From: Actinomycetota bacterium
GTDB lineage: Bacteria > Actinomycetota > Thermoleophilia > Gaiellales > Gaiellaceae
DNA length: 21,088 bases
Direction: 5' to 3'
Assembly (NCBI GenBank): GCA_013812265.1
Contig: JACCTQ010000047.1
Location: 1 to 21,088 of the forward strand
Shown: positions 1-6,790 of the stretch, one piece after another
Numbering within the stretch: the first letter of the stretch is position 1
How the letters are laid out: each line of letters opens with the position of its first letter
Program-made: the position numbers and the translations under genes
Notes under the pieces: generated by a model
Told to the model about the DNA's origin: nothing
The model's input: only the letters and a program-made list of their open reading frames with translations
Databases searched by the model: none

Positions 1-140
1 TCCTGCAGACGAAGAAGAACGAGGCCATGACGGGCTGGCTGGAGGACACGCGCGAGGCCTTCGAGGACGACACCGCCTACCAGGTCGGCTACTCGCCGCC
101 CCAGACGGGCACGACCGGGACCACGACGGCGTCGCCCTAG
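1..140 (+). CDS. C-terminal fragment, probable SurA/PrsA-like peptidylprolyl isomerase (partial at 5' end)
   Basis: An open frame enters from the window edge (first full codon at base 3) and stops at TAG 138-140. The visible 45 residues contain WLEDTREAFED, then AYQVGYSPP, then a low-complexity Thr/Gly tail. A 'WL..(R/K)..(Y/F)..' helix followed by a short Tyr/Gly/Pro stretch is what I recall at the very end of actinobacterial SurA-N/foldase-type peptidylprolyl isomerases, which act on exported proteins. The catalytic parvulin domain lies outside the window, so this is a recognition from a tail only. Its position directly upstream of mazG and eno fits the order I associate with Thermoleophilia, but that is inference. 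The frame is real as far as it goes; the function is tentative. Confidence 0.5.
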   Translation, partial: LQTKKNEAMTGWLEDTREAFEDDTAYQVGYSPPQTGTTGTTTASP

Positions 141-186
141 GGCCCACGGGGGCCACAGCCGGCAAAACGTTCCGTGGCCGCCTGAC

Positions 187-984
187 ATGAGCGACGGTCT
201 GGCGACAGCCCTCCTCGATCTTCAGCACCTCACCGAGCGGCTGCGGCGCGAGTGCCCATGGGACCGCGAGCAGACGGCACGCACGATCGTGCCGCACACG
301 CTGGAGGAGGCGTACGAGGTTGCGGACGCGGCTTTCGGCGACAGTCCCGACAAGCTGGTCGACGAGCTCGGCGACCTTCTTTTCCAGGTGTACTTCCTGG
401 CCCTGCTGCTCGACGAGCAGGGGCACGGCGGGTTGGAGGACGTGGCTCGGAAGATCCACGCGAAGCTGGTCACGAGGCATCCGCACGTCTTCGGAGCCGC
501 GGCTGCCGAGACCCCGGACCAGGTGCGGCAGAACTGGGAGCACATCAAGCGCACGGTGGAGCTGCGCGCCGGAATCTTTCACGACGTCCCCACCACGCTG
601 CCGGCGCTCATGCAAGCGCGCAAGGTGCAGCGCCGTGCCGCGGCAGTCGGGTTCGAGTACCCCGATGTCGCAGGTGCGCTCGCCGACCTCGAGGACGAGC
701 TGCGGGAACTGGAGGAGGAGCTCGAGGGACGAGCCGATCCGCCGCCCGAGCGCCCGCCGGACGAACGCCAGGCCGCCGAGATCGGAGACGTTCTGTTCGC
801 ATGCGTCAATGTCGCACGCCGCCTCAACGTAGATCCGGAGCTCGAGCTTCGACGGGCAACCGAGCGCTTCGCCGCCCGGGTGGACCGGGCCGCAGAGCTT
901 GCCGACGGCGCGGGACTGCGGTTCGCCGACCTGACTCTGAGCGATCAGGACCGCTTCTACGATCTGGCGAAGGAGGCCGAGTGA
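187..984 (+). CDS. mazG: Nucleoside triphosphate pyrophosphohydrolase MazG
   Basis: A 265-residue protein, normal length for two-domain MazG. MazG hydrolyses NTPs and dNTPs to NMP and pyrophosphate, a cytosolic house-cleaning and stress role. The N-terminal domain shows the family hallmark CPWDREQT (about residues 24-31), then LEEAYEVADAA and DELGDLLFQV, which supply the acidic Mg2+ ligands of the EExxE-12-28-ExxD type. A second MazG repeat follows from about residue 150 (EDELRELEEELEG, then EIGDVLFACVNVARRL). Between the two lies the charged Pro-rich linker DPPPERPPDE. The ATG at 187 has no clear Shine-Dalgarno sequence and lies 46 bases after the preceding stop. The gene ends in GTGA, sharing its stop with the GTG start of enolase, so the two are translationally coupled. 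Confidence 0.93.
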   Translation: MSDGLATALLDLQHLTERLRRECPWDREQTARTIVPHTLEEAYEVADAAFGDSPDKLVDELGDLLFQVYFLALLLDEQGHGGLEDVARKIHAKLVTRHPHVFGAAAAETPDQVRQNWEHIKRTVELRAGIFHDVPTTLPALMQARKVQRRAAAVGFEYPDVAGALADLEDELRELEEELEGRADPPPERPPDERQAAEIGDVLFACVNVARRLNVDPELELRRATERFAARVDRAAELADGAGLRFADLTLSDQDRFYDLAKEAE

Positions 985-2282
985 AGAGCGCTATCAAGCG
1001 CGTCCATGCCCGCGAGATCCTCGATTCGCGTGGAAATCCGACTGTCGAGGTGGAGGTGACCGTCGAGTCGGGAGAGACCGGTGTCGCCGCCGTGCCATCG
1101 GGAGCCTCGACCGGACAGTTCGAGGCCGTAGAGCTTCGCGACGGAGACAAGGCGCGGTATCTCGGCAAGGGCGTGCTCCGTGCCGTCGAGAACGTCCGGG
1201 CGGAGATCGCGCCGGCCCTCTCGGGCGTGGACGCCCGCGACCAGCGAGGGGTGGACGCGGCGCTGATCGATCTCGACGGTACGCCCAACAAGGGCCGCCT
1301 GGGCGCCAACGCGATTCTCGGCTGCTCCCTCGCGGTCGCGAAGGCGGCCGCTGCACATGAGCGGACCCCCCTGTATCGCTGGATCGGCGGCTCGGGTGCC
1401 CACACGCTGCCGGTGCCGATGTTGAACGTGGTGAACGGCGGCGCTCACGCTCAGAACACACTGGATTTTCAGGAGTTCATGATCGTTCCGGCCGGCGCCG
1501 CGAGCTTCGCCGAGGCGCTTCGGATCGGGGCGGAGATCTTCCACGCGCTGAGGGCCGTGCTGCACGAGCGGAAGCTCGCCACCGGTGTGGGCGACGAGGG
1601 TGGTTTCGCGCCGGACATGGCATCGACCGAGCAGGCGATCGAAGTGATTCTCGCGGCCGTGGAGCGGGCAGGGCACAGCGGGCGCGTCGCGCTCGCGCTC
1701 GACCCCGCCTCGAGCGAGTTCTTCCACGATGGACGCTACGCGTTACAGGGTGAGGGGCGGACCCTGGACGGCACCGAGATGGTCGACCTCTTCGAGCAAC
1801 TTGCCGACCGGTACCCGCTGGTCTCGGTGGAGGACGGGCTGGCCGAAGACGACTGGGGCGCCTGGCGCGCGCTGACGGAGCGGCTCGGAGGACGGCTCCA
1901 GCTCGTGGGTGACGATCTCTTCGTGACCAACCCGCAACGCCTCTCCCGGGGGATCGAACAGGGTGTCGCGAATGGCATCTTGGTCAAGGTGAACCAGATC
2001 GGGACGCTCACCGAGACGCTCGAGGCGATCGAGCTGGCGCGCTCGAACGGTTACGCCACGGTTATCTCCCACCGGTCGGGCGAGACTGAGGACACCACGA
2101 TCGCCGATATCGCCGTCGCGACGAACTCGGGGCAGATCAAGACGGGAGCTCCTTCGCGCACCGACCGTGTGGCGAAGTACAACCAGCTGCTGCGCATCGA
2201 GGAGCAGCTCGGCGAGCTGGCGTCGTACCCGGGTTGGGCGGCATTTCCCCGCGCGCGCCCGGCGGCGTCTCAAAGCGCCTAG
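981..2282 (+). CDS. eno: Enolase (phosphopyruvate hydratase)
   Basis: A 433-residue enolase of normal length, converting 2-phosphoglycerate to phosphoenolpyruvate in glycolysis. The N-terminus KRVHAREILDSRGNPTVEVEV is canonical. Visible active-site segments are FQEFMI (about residue 165), the general-acid segment VGDEGGFAP, the Mg2+ ligands in ALDPASSEF, VEDGL and GDDLF, the catalytic lysine segment ILVKVNQIGTLTET, SHRSGETED, and IKTGAPSRTDRVAKYNQLLRIEE. The start is GTG 981, overlapping the mazG stop by four bases (GTGA). The frame stays open far upstream, but that extension is out-of-frame mazG sequence with shadow composition. The C-terminus ends in a short Ala/Arg-rich tail. Pyruvate kinase follows 34 bases later, so the two last PEP-handling steps of glycolysis are adjacent. 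Confidence 0.97.
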   Translation: MKSAIKRVHAREILDSRGNPTVEVEVTVESGETGVAAVPSGASTGQFEAVELRDGDKARYLGKGVLRAVENVRAEIAPALSGVDARDQRGVDAALIDLDGTPNKGRLGANAILGCSLAVAKAAAAHERTPLYRWIGGSGAHTLPVPMLNVVNGGAHAQNTLDFQEFMIVPAGAASFAEALRIGAEIFHALRAVLHERKLATGVGDEGGFAPDMASTEQAIEVILAAVERAGHSGRVALALDPASSEFFHDGRYALQGEGRTLDGTEMVDLFEQLADRYPLVSVEDGLAEDDWGAWRALTERLGGRLQLVGDDLFVTNPQRLSRGIEQGVANGILVKVNQIGTLTETLEAIELARSNGYATVISHRSGETEDTTIADIAVATNSGQIKTGAPSRTDRVAKYNQLLRIEEQLGELASYPGWAAFPRARPAASQSA

Positions 2283-2303
2283 ACACGTCTCGCACCGAGC
2301 CTC

Positions 2304-2309
2304 TACTCT
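2304..2309 (+). promoter_or_regulatory. pyk: Putative -10 element (TACTCT) giving leaderless pyk mRNA
   Basis: TACTCT fits the actinobacterial TANNNT -10 pattern and ends 7 bases before the pyruvate kinase ATG at 2317. At that distance the start codon would be at or next to the transcription start. No convincing -35 hexamer is visible. The same hexamer occurs six bases before the GTG at 14624. Confidence 0.5.
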
Positions 2310-2316
2310 CCCGGCG

Positions 2317-3726
2317 ATGGAGGAGCCGCGCCGAACGAAGATCGTCGCCACGATCGGGCCGGCTACGGCGACGCGCGAGATGGTGAGCGAGCTCGTGCGA
2401 GCCGGCATGGATGGCGCTCGCCTCAACTTCTCGCACGGCACGCGAGCCGATCACGCCGAGCGTGCCCGCACCGTGCGCGAGATCCAGGAGGAGGCTGGCC
2501 GCCCCCTGTCCCTCATCGCCGATCTGCAGGGCCCGAAGCTTCGGATCGGTGACCTCCCGGCGCCTGTCTACCTCAAGGTCGGGGACGAGGTAGTCGTCGC
2601 AGGTGGCGACGTGGCTCGCGATGGTGAGCTGCCCGTGTGGCCGGCGGTGATCGGGACGGTGCTCCGCCCCGGGCACGCGGTGATGATCGACGACGGGCTG
2701 GTCCGCCTGCGCGTGGACGACGTGACGTCCGGGCGTGCACGCTGCGCCGTGCTCTCGGGAGGCCCAGTGAGCTCGCAGAAAGGGGTGAACCTGCCCGGCG
2801 TCCCGCTGCCGATCCCGTCGCTCACCCGGAAGGATCTCGACGATCTCTCGTTCGCGCTGGATCTGGGCGTGGACTTCGTGGCCTTGTCCTTCGTTCGCTC
2901 GGTGGCCGACGTGACGGATCTGCGCAAGATCCTCGAGGACTCGGGCTCGAAAGCTCGCGTGATCGCGAAGATCGAGAAGGCAGAGGCGGTCGCGTCGCTC
3001 GACCAGATCCTTGCCGAGGCCGACGGCGTGATGGTCGCGCGCGGCGATCTCGGCGTCGAGATCGGCCCGGCCTCGGTACCCCTCCTGCAGAAGCGGATCA
3101 TCGCCGCTGCGCTCGAGCGCGGCACACCGGTGATCACTGCCACTCAGATGCTCGAGTCCATGATTCACCAGGCCGAGCCGACGAGGGCGGAGGCCAGTGA
3201 CGTTGCCAACGCCGTTCTCGACGGGACGTCGGCCGTCATGCTCTCCGGCGAGACCGCGGTCGGCGAGTATCCCATCCAGGCCGTCGAATACATGGATCAG
3301 ATCGCCCGGGCCGTCGAGCCCAGCCTCGGCTACCGGCACCAGCTTCCTGGCGCGAGCGAGGAGCCGACGATCGGGAGGGCGATGTCGAACGCCGCGTGCG
3401 ATCTCGCCGAGGTGCTGGGAGCGAAGGCGCTGGTCGTGCCGACGTTCACCGGCCGAACCGCTTCAGCGGTCGCGCGGCTCCGGCCTCACCGGCCGATCCT
3501 CGGCCTGACGCACCACCGCTATGCCCTGCAGCAGATGGCGATCGAGTGGGGCGTCGAGCCGATCGAGATCCCCGAGTGCTCCGACGTCGCGGACCTCTGG
3601 AACCGTTCCCTCGAAGCCGCGCGCGCGAGCGGGTTCGTCTCGCCGGGAGACCGCGTTGTGATCACGGGCGGCACCGCGGTCAACATTCCAGGCTCGACGA
3701 ACGTGATCAAGGTCGATATCGTCTGA
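2317..3726 (+). CDS. pyk: Pyruvate kinase
   Basis: A 469-residue pyruvate kinase, the usual bacterial length without an extra C-terminal PEP-utilizer domain. It transfers phosphate from PEP to ADP in the last step of glycolysis. The start is chosen at ATG 2317 because the protein begins RRTKIVATIGPAT, the typical N-terminus; the open frame upstream is enolase shadow. Visible signatures are MDGARLNFSHG (substrate and K+ site), DLQGPKLRIG, a B domain at about residues 75-170, the catalytic lysine in VIAKIEKAEAV (K218), MVARGDLGVEI, ATQMLESMI, and DGTSAVMLSGETAVGEYP. The C-terminal allosteric domain ends GSTNVIKVDIV. A -10 element seven bases upstream suggests its own leaderless promoter in addition to readthrough from eno. 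Confidence 0.97.
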   Translation: MEEPRRTKIVATIGPATATREMVSELVRAGMDGARLNFSHGTRADHAERARTVREIQEEAGRPLSLIADLQGPKLRIGDLPAPVYLKVGDEVVVAGGDVARDGELPVWPAVIGTVLRPGHAVMIDDGLVRLRVDDVTSGRARCAVLSGGPVSSQKGVNLPGVPLPIPSLTRKDLDDLSFALDLGVDFVALSFVRSVADVTDLRKILEDSGSKARVIAKIEKAEAVASLDQILAEADGVMVARGDLGVEIGPASVPLLQKRIIAAALERGTPVITATQMLESMIHQAEPTRAEASDVANAVLDGTSAVMLSGETAVGEYPIQAVEYMDQIARAVEPSLGYRHQLPGASEEPTIGRAMSNAACDLAEVLGAKALVVPTFTGRTASAVARLRPHRPILGLTHHRYALQQMAIEWGVEPIEIPECSDVADLWNRSLEAARASGFVSPGDRVVITGGTAVNIPGSTNVIKVDIV

Positions 3727-3765
3727 CAACCTGGAACGACTCGTCATTCCGAGACGATTCCCTTC

Positions 3766-4158
3766 ATGGGCAAGGATCTGAGAGGACCTGCCTCCTGGAC
3801 CGCGAACACAGCTCCCATGGAGAGGCGACAACGTGGCCGCCGCCGGCCTTCGCGCTCCCGCCGCCGGCTCCGCTGGCTCCTTGCGGGCGCCGTCGCACTG
3901 GCCGCGCTCTTCTACTACCAGCCCGTACGGTCGTATCTCGAGACACGCCAGGCTCTCGCGGTGAGAAGCGGAGAGGTGCAGGCCCTGAGAGCCGAGCAGC
4001 GCAGGCTCGAGCAGCGCCTGGCCGCTTCCACGAGCCAGGAGGCGATTCTGCGGCAGGCGCGGCGGATCGGATTCGTGAAGCCTGGACAGCGGCTCTTCAT
4101 CATCAAGGGCATCGGCGCCTGGCGCCGTCTGCGCGCCGAGCCGAATGAGGACGATTGA
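3766..4158 (+). CDS. Septum formation initiator family protein (FtsB/DivIC-like)
   Basis: A 130-residue single-pass membrane protein. A very basic N-terminus (ERRQRGRRRPSRSRRRLR) precedes one transmembrane helix (LLAGAVALAALFYY, about residues 38-52). A short coiled coil follows (VRSGEVQALRAEQRRLEQRLAAS), then the family-typical ILRQARRIGFVKPGQRLFIIKG. FtsB/DivIC proteins bind FtsL/FtsQ partners and help activate septal peptidoglycan synthesis. Lying just after eno and pyk fits the common actinobacterial pairing of eno with a DivIC-like gene. The start is uncertain. ATG 3766 gives 130 residues; ATG 3817 (residue 18, MERRQRG) gives 113 and would start directly at the basic cytoplasmic segment. 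Neither has a clear ribosome binding site. Confidence 0.85.
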   Translation: MGKDLRGPASWTANTAPMERRQRGRRRPSRSRRRLRWLLAGAVALAALFYYQPVRSYLETRQALAVRSGEVQALRAEQRRLEQRLAASTSQEAILRQARRIGFVKPGQRLFIIKGIGAWRRLRAEPNEDD

Positions 4159-4175
4159 CGGCGTGAAGCACGCCG
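4159..4175 (+). terminator. Small hairpin after the FtsB-like gene
   Basis: CGGCGTG (4159-4165), loop AAG, CACGCCG (4169-4175) is a perfect 7-bp stem starting on the base after the stop codon. No U-tract follows, so it may be a weak terminator or an mRNA 3'-end stabiliser. It also sits just upstream of the -10 element for the DUF501 gene. Confidence 0.3.
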
Positions 4176-4189
4176 CGCGATCAACCATC

Positions 4190-4195
4190 TAGCAT
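4190..4195 (+). promoter_or_regulatory. Putative -10 element (TAGCAT) for the DUF501 gene
   Basis: TAGCAT matches TANNNT. ATG codons follow at 4200 and 4203. The second is seven bases downstream, the spacing seen at the other presumed leaderless genes here, so translation may begin at the second ATG. No good -35 is visible at 16-18 bases. Confidence 0.4.
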
Positions 4196-4199
4196 CGCG

Positions 4200-4703
4200 A
4201 TGATGGAGGATCGGTCGGTCGTCGAGCGGCAGCTCGGGCGACCTCCGCGCGCGTTTGCCCGCGTGGCCTGCCGCTGTCCGTTCGGGTTGCCGGCGGTGAC
4301 GGAGCAGGCGCCCTACGACGTCGAAGGCGCCCCGTTTCCAACGACGTACTACCTGACGTGCCCCCACCTCGTGGCCGCCGTGTCGCGGCTCGAGGCCGCG
4401 GGTGGCGTGCAGCGCTGGAGCGACGCTGCCGCGCACGAGCCGAGCCTCCGGGACAGCCTCCGTCGAGCATCCGCACGCCAACGCCGGGTGCGTCGAGCGC
4501 TCGCAGGCGGTCGTACGGGAACCGACGGAGGGGCATCACTCGACCTCGGAATCGGAGGCGCGAGCCGGCCGGAGCGCCTCAAGTGCCTCCACGCTCACGT
4601 AGCCTTCGCGCTCGCAGAGCCGGACTACGAGCTCGGCAACCAGATCCTGGCGGAGCTGGAGCCGCTTTGGCCGAAGCGCTGTTGCTCGCGGGAGCAGATT
4701 TAG
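4200..4703 (+). CDS. DUF501 family protein
   Basis: A 167-residue protein. The diagnostic features are ERQLGRPPRAFARVACRCPFGLPAVTEQAPY near the N-terminus, PFPTTYYLTCPHLVAAVSRLEAAGG in the middle, and RLKCLHAHVAFALAEPDYELGNQIL near the C-terminus. This Cys/His pattern is that of DUF501, a family common in Actinobacteria and some Firmicutes and often found beside eno/DivIC genes. Its biochemical role is unknown. The conserved Cys and His residues (CRCPFG, LTCPHL, KCLHAH) could bind metal, but that is inference. ATG 4203 is a slightly better fit to the upstream -10 than ATG 4200. The next gene starts 15 bases downstream. Confidence 0.85.
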   Translation: MMEDRSVVERQLGRPPRAFARVACRCPFGLPAVTEQAPYDVEGAPFPTTYYLTCPHLVAAVSRLEAAGGVQRWSDAAAHEPSLRDSLRRASARQRRVRRALAGGRTGTDGGASLDLGIGGASRPERLKCLHAHVAFALAEPDYELGNQILAELEPLWPKRCCSREQI

Positions 4704-4717
4704 AAGCGGATCCACCT

Positions 4718-5044
4718 ATGATCCAGTCGGTGCGCTCCTCGGTCGAAACCGCGCGCCAGGAGTGGGAGGACGGCCACCGGCGCCTCTCAGCCGAGGCCCG
4801 TGACCCCACGCGCCGCGAGCGGTTGCTGGCCCAGGTCGACGCGGTCACCTACGAGCTGCGTCGCCGGATCGGCCAGACCTTCACCCTGGACGAGCTCGCT
4901 GACGCCTACCTGGACGCTGAGCGCTGGAGCCGCGAGGTGGTCTCCGAGCGGGTGCCGGAAGCAGGCGTGCTCGGTTCGCTCGAGCTGGTCGAGGCCTCGG
5001 CCTTCCACCTCTACGCACGAGGCGCGACGGATTTCGAGCCGTGA
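4718..5044 (+). CDS. Conserved-looking hypothetical protein (108 aa)
   Basis: The protein starts MIQSVRSSVETARQEWEDGHRRL and is largely helical and charged. It has RRRIGQTFTLDELADAYLDAERWSREVV in the middle and ends with a tail whose function I cannot assign. There is no signal peptide or membrane segment. The frame is open further upstream, but that region is DUF501 coding sequence in another phase; ATG 4718 is the first start clear of it. The stop overlaps the next gene (GTGA at 5041-5044), so the two are probably co-translated. I cannot assign a family. Codon use is normal for the window and the phase is well kept, so it is very likely real. Confidence 0.75.
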   Translation: MIQSVRSSVETARQEWEDGHRRLSAEARDPTRRERLLAQVDAVTYELRRRIGQTFTLDELADAYLDAERWSREVVSERVPEAGVLGSLELVEASAFHLYARGATDFEP

Positions 5045-5298
5045 GCAGGCTCGATCCCTCCCCGGAAAGGCGGCGCCTGGAACGCTCGCGTAGGCGCCGC
5101 CGCGACGGACGGAAGGGCTGGGCAATTCGTATCGTGCTGATCGCGCTCTGCTTCGGGGTTGGCGTCGCCGTCGGCCAGGTACTCGCGGACGAGCGGGAGC
5201 CCGGGGGAACGGTGATCTATGAACGAACTTTGCGACCGCGCACGGTTGCCCCGCCGCCACGGACCGTCACCGTCGAGGCGCCGTCTGCCGAACGATGA
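5041..5298 (+). CDS. Small single-pass membrane protein of unknown function (85 aa)
   Basis: GTG 5041 overlaps the previous stop by four bases. The protein has a strongly basic cytoplasmic N-terminus (RRRLERSRRRRRDGRKG), one transmembrane helix (IRIVLIALCFGVGVAVGQVL, about residues 29-48) and a short Pro/Thr-rich extracytoplasmic tail. This topology suits a membrane anchor or a small accessory of the division or envelope machinery encoded upstream, but nothing in the sequence fixes a function. It is the last gene of the run from the FtsB-like gene onward. Confidence 0.7.
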   Translation: MSRLDPSPERRRLERSRRRRRDGRKGWAIRIVLIALCFGVGVAVGQVLADEREPGGTVIYERTLRPRTVAPPPRTVTVEAPSAER

Positions 5299-5350
5299 AG
5301 GCCGACGCCCACTTTGCAGGAAAGCTGAGTTTTTGACAGAATCGCGGGTG

Positions 5351-5947
5351 ATGGTGTTTCGCGACTCAGGCGGCGGGAGGCGAGGCCCGAGCGAGTCGAA
5401 CGAGTGGCTCACGCTGGGGCAGGCCGCCAAGTACCTCGGTGTCGCTCAGAGCACCATCCGCAAGTGGTCGGATCTCAAGCGGGTGCCGACGTTCTACACG
5501 CCGGGCGGTCACCGGAGATACCGGCGTGCAGACCTCGACGCATTCCTGGAGCATTCCGGGCCTGCGGGGAGGAGTGAGGCGGGTCCACTCGTCCTGATCG
5601 TGGACGACGATGACCGTGTGCGCGAGTACGTCCGCGTCAATCTCGAGCTCGAGGGCTACACGGTTCGTGAGGCAGCGAGCGGTGCGGAGGGTTTGACGGC
5701 TCTGGAGAACGAGCCCCCTGACCTGGTACTCCTCGACGTGATGATGCCCGAGATGGACGGTTGGGAGATGCTCCGGCGCATCCAGGAACAGCACGGAGTC
5801 GGGGCAATTCCGGTGATCGTCTTCAGCGGGCAGGCTGACGAGCGGTCAGCATCCCAGGCGGAGGCTCAGGGCGCGAGAGGGTTCCTCGGCAAGCCGTTCG
5901 ACCCGCACCAGCTGATCGAGTCCACCAAGCAGCTGCTGCCGAAGTAG
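5351..5947 (+). CDS. BldC/MerR-like HTH fused to a response-regulator receiver domain
   Basis: A 198-residue protein with DNA-binding domain first and receiver second. Residues 19-66 (WLTLGQAAKYLGVAQSTIRKWSDLKRV...TPGGHRRYRRADLDAFL) form a helix-turn-helix with the GGHRRY wing typical of MerR, excisionase and BldC proteins. Residues 79-195 are a complete CheY-like receiver: acidic pocket D85-D87, phosphoacceptor D129 in VLLDVMMP, S159 in VFSG, and K181 in LGKPF. It should therefore be phosphorylatable, yet no histidine kinase gene is in the window. Typical regulators place the receiver first. The start is uncertain: ATG 5351 is preferred, GTG 5348 is adjacent, and TTG 5333 has an AGGAAA-like ribosome site nine bases upstream. 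A CAGAAT at 5337-5342 could be a -10 for leaderless starts at 5348/5351. Confidence 0.88.
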   Translation: MVFRDSGGGRRGPSESNEWLTLGQAAKYLGVAQSTIRKWSDLKRVPTFYTPGGHRRYRRADLDAFLEHSGPAGRSEAGPLVLIVDDDDRVREYVRVNLELEGYTVREAASGAEGLTALENEPPDLVLLDVMMPEMDGWEMLRRIQEQHGVGAIPVIVFSGQADERSASQAEAQGARGFLGKPFDPHQLIESTKQLLPK

Positions 5948-5983
5948 ACCGCCCACCAGGCGCGCCACGTCTCGGACTGGCCG

Positions 5984-6466
5984 CTAAAGCTCCTCGCTCG
6001 CCTGCAGGAGCCCACCGAGAATCACGCCCACGGCTGCGACAAGAGCCGCCCAGATGCCGATGCCCCGACCGTCCGCGGGAAGGTATTCCTCGCCAATCGA
6101 GATCACCCGGATGAGCACGAACACGGTCGCGAGCGAGCCGGCTGCGATCACGACCAGGCTCTCGGGAACGCTTGCGGGCAATGTGATTCCGAGCTCGCGC
6201 AGGATGGCAAGCAGCAGAACCAGGAGCCCGAGGAAGAACACCAGCTTGCCCAGCGTTCCCGTGTGCCAGCCCAGCACGCTCGTCGTCGGCCCTTCGCCCG
6301 AGCCGGTGTACCAGCCCATGAAAGACGACAGCATCAGGACGAGGCCGGCCAGTCCGCTCACGCGCTCGCCGCTCGCCCAAAGCCCTGGCCCCCGTCGCGT
6401 CGTCCCGCCCGAAGAGCGCAGGCCGCTCGGCTGCGCATCGGTTCGAAAGGGATCGTGCGTTGCCAC
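5984..6466 (-). CDS. Four-helix membrane protein of unknown function (160 aa)
   Basis: The hydrophilic N-terminus (about 35 residues) is followed by four predicted membrane helices near residues 37-54, 72-90, 102-122 and 136-155. There is a conserved-looking extracytoplasmic loop, GWYTGSGEGPTTSVLGWHTGTLGK. No enzymatic motif is visible. The pattern (helix, 'GWYT/GWHTG' loop, helix pair, helix) resembles small conserved actinobacterial membrane proteins annotated only as hypothetical. The GTG start at 6464-6466 directly follows the stop of the upstream gene on this strand (TGA then GTG with no spacer), so the two small membrane proteins form an operon. It converges on the HTH-receiver gene, with 36 bases between the stops and no obvious hairpin. 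Confidence 0.8.
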   Translation of the reverse strand: MATHDPFRTDAQPSGLRSSGGTTRRGPGLWASGERVSGLAGLVLMLSSFMGWYTGSGEGPTTSVLGWHTGTLGKLVFFLGLLVLLLAILRELGITLPASVPESLVVIAAGSLATVFVLIRVISIGEEYLPADGRGIGIWAALVAAVGVILGGLLQASEEL

Positions 6467-6697
6467 TCAGAGCCCGAACAGACGCTCGATCTCGTGCCAC
6501 ACGGTGAGCCCGAGAAAAACGCTGAGCGTCAGTAGGACGACGATGACGAAGAGAAAGCGCAGATGAGCGTTCCGGCGCGCCTGCCGCCGATCCAGCCGCG
6601 CTTGCCGCCGCGCGCGGTGGAGCCAATAGGCGCGGTCGACGGCCCATGGATCGACCTCTGGCGCTTCCTCTTGCGGTTCCGGGGCAACGCTGGACAA
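6467..6697 (-). CDS. Small membrane protein with basic cytoplasmic head (76 aa)
   Basis: A 76-residue protein. An acidic/Pro N-terminus (PEPQEEAPEVDPW) is followed by a very basic helix (LHRARRQARLDRRQARRNAHLR), one transmembrane segment (FLFVIVVLLTLSVFLGLTVW, about residues 48-67) and a short tail. The start is TTG 6695-6697, supported by a TAGACT -10 motif seven bases upstream on this strand rather than by a ribosome site. The downstream gene begins immediately after its stop. The function is unknown; it may assemble with its four-helix partner, which is inference from the operon arrangement only. Confidence 0.7.
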   Translation of the reverse strand: MSSVAPEPQEEAPEVDPWAVDRAYWLHRARRQARLDRRQARRNAHLRFLFVIVVLLTLSVFLGLTVWHEIERLFGL

Positions 6698-6704
6698 TCA
6701 GCGA

Positions 6705-6710
6705 AGTCTA
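6705..6710 (-). promoter_or_regulatory. TAGACT -10 element, leaderless promoter of the small membrane operon
   Basis: On the minus strand TAGACT ends seven bases before the TTG start at 6697. It is one of five exact TAGACT copies in the window, each 6-8 bases from a start codon. No strong -35 is visible. Confidence 0.55.
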
Positions 6711-6790
6711 ATCTCATCCGATCGACGGTACTTAGGCGTCGCTCCCGGCCGCGCCACAGGTCCGCTGTGCCGCCATACTTGTGCGGTCCA

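Noticed and set aside
141..179. Inverted repeats GGCCC/GGGCC and GGCCAC/GTGGCC before mazG as a terminator
   Set aside because: The stems are short (5-6 bp) with either a tiny or a 17-base loop and no U-tract, as expected by chance in GC-rich DNA.
252..980. Extension of the enolase frame upstream, giving a 676-residue protein
   Set aside because: The extension is antiphase mazG sequence with Arg/Ala-rich shadow composition. The enolase N-terminus is complete from GTG 981.
2137..3339. 400-codon open frame on the minus strand opposite pyruvate kinase
   Set aside because: It mirrors the codon structure of pyk in GC-rich DNA and shows no recognisable domain.
5333..5338. TTGACA as a -35 hexamer for the HTH-receiver gene
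   Set aside because: The matching -10 would fall inside the coding sequence with no TANNNT at 16-18 bases. The match may be chance or overlap a TTG start.
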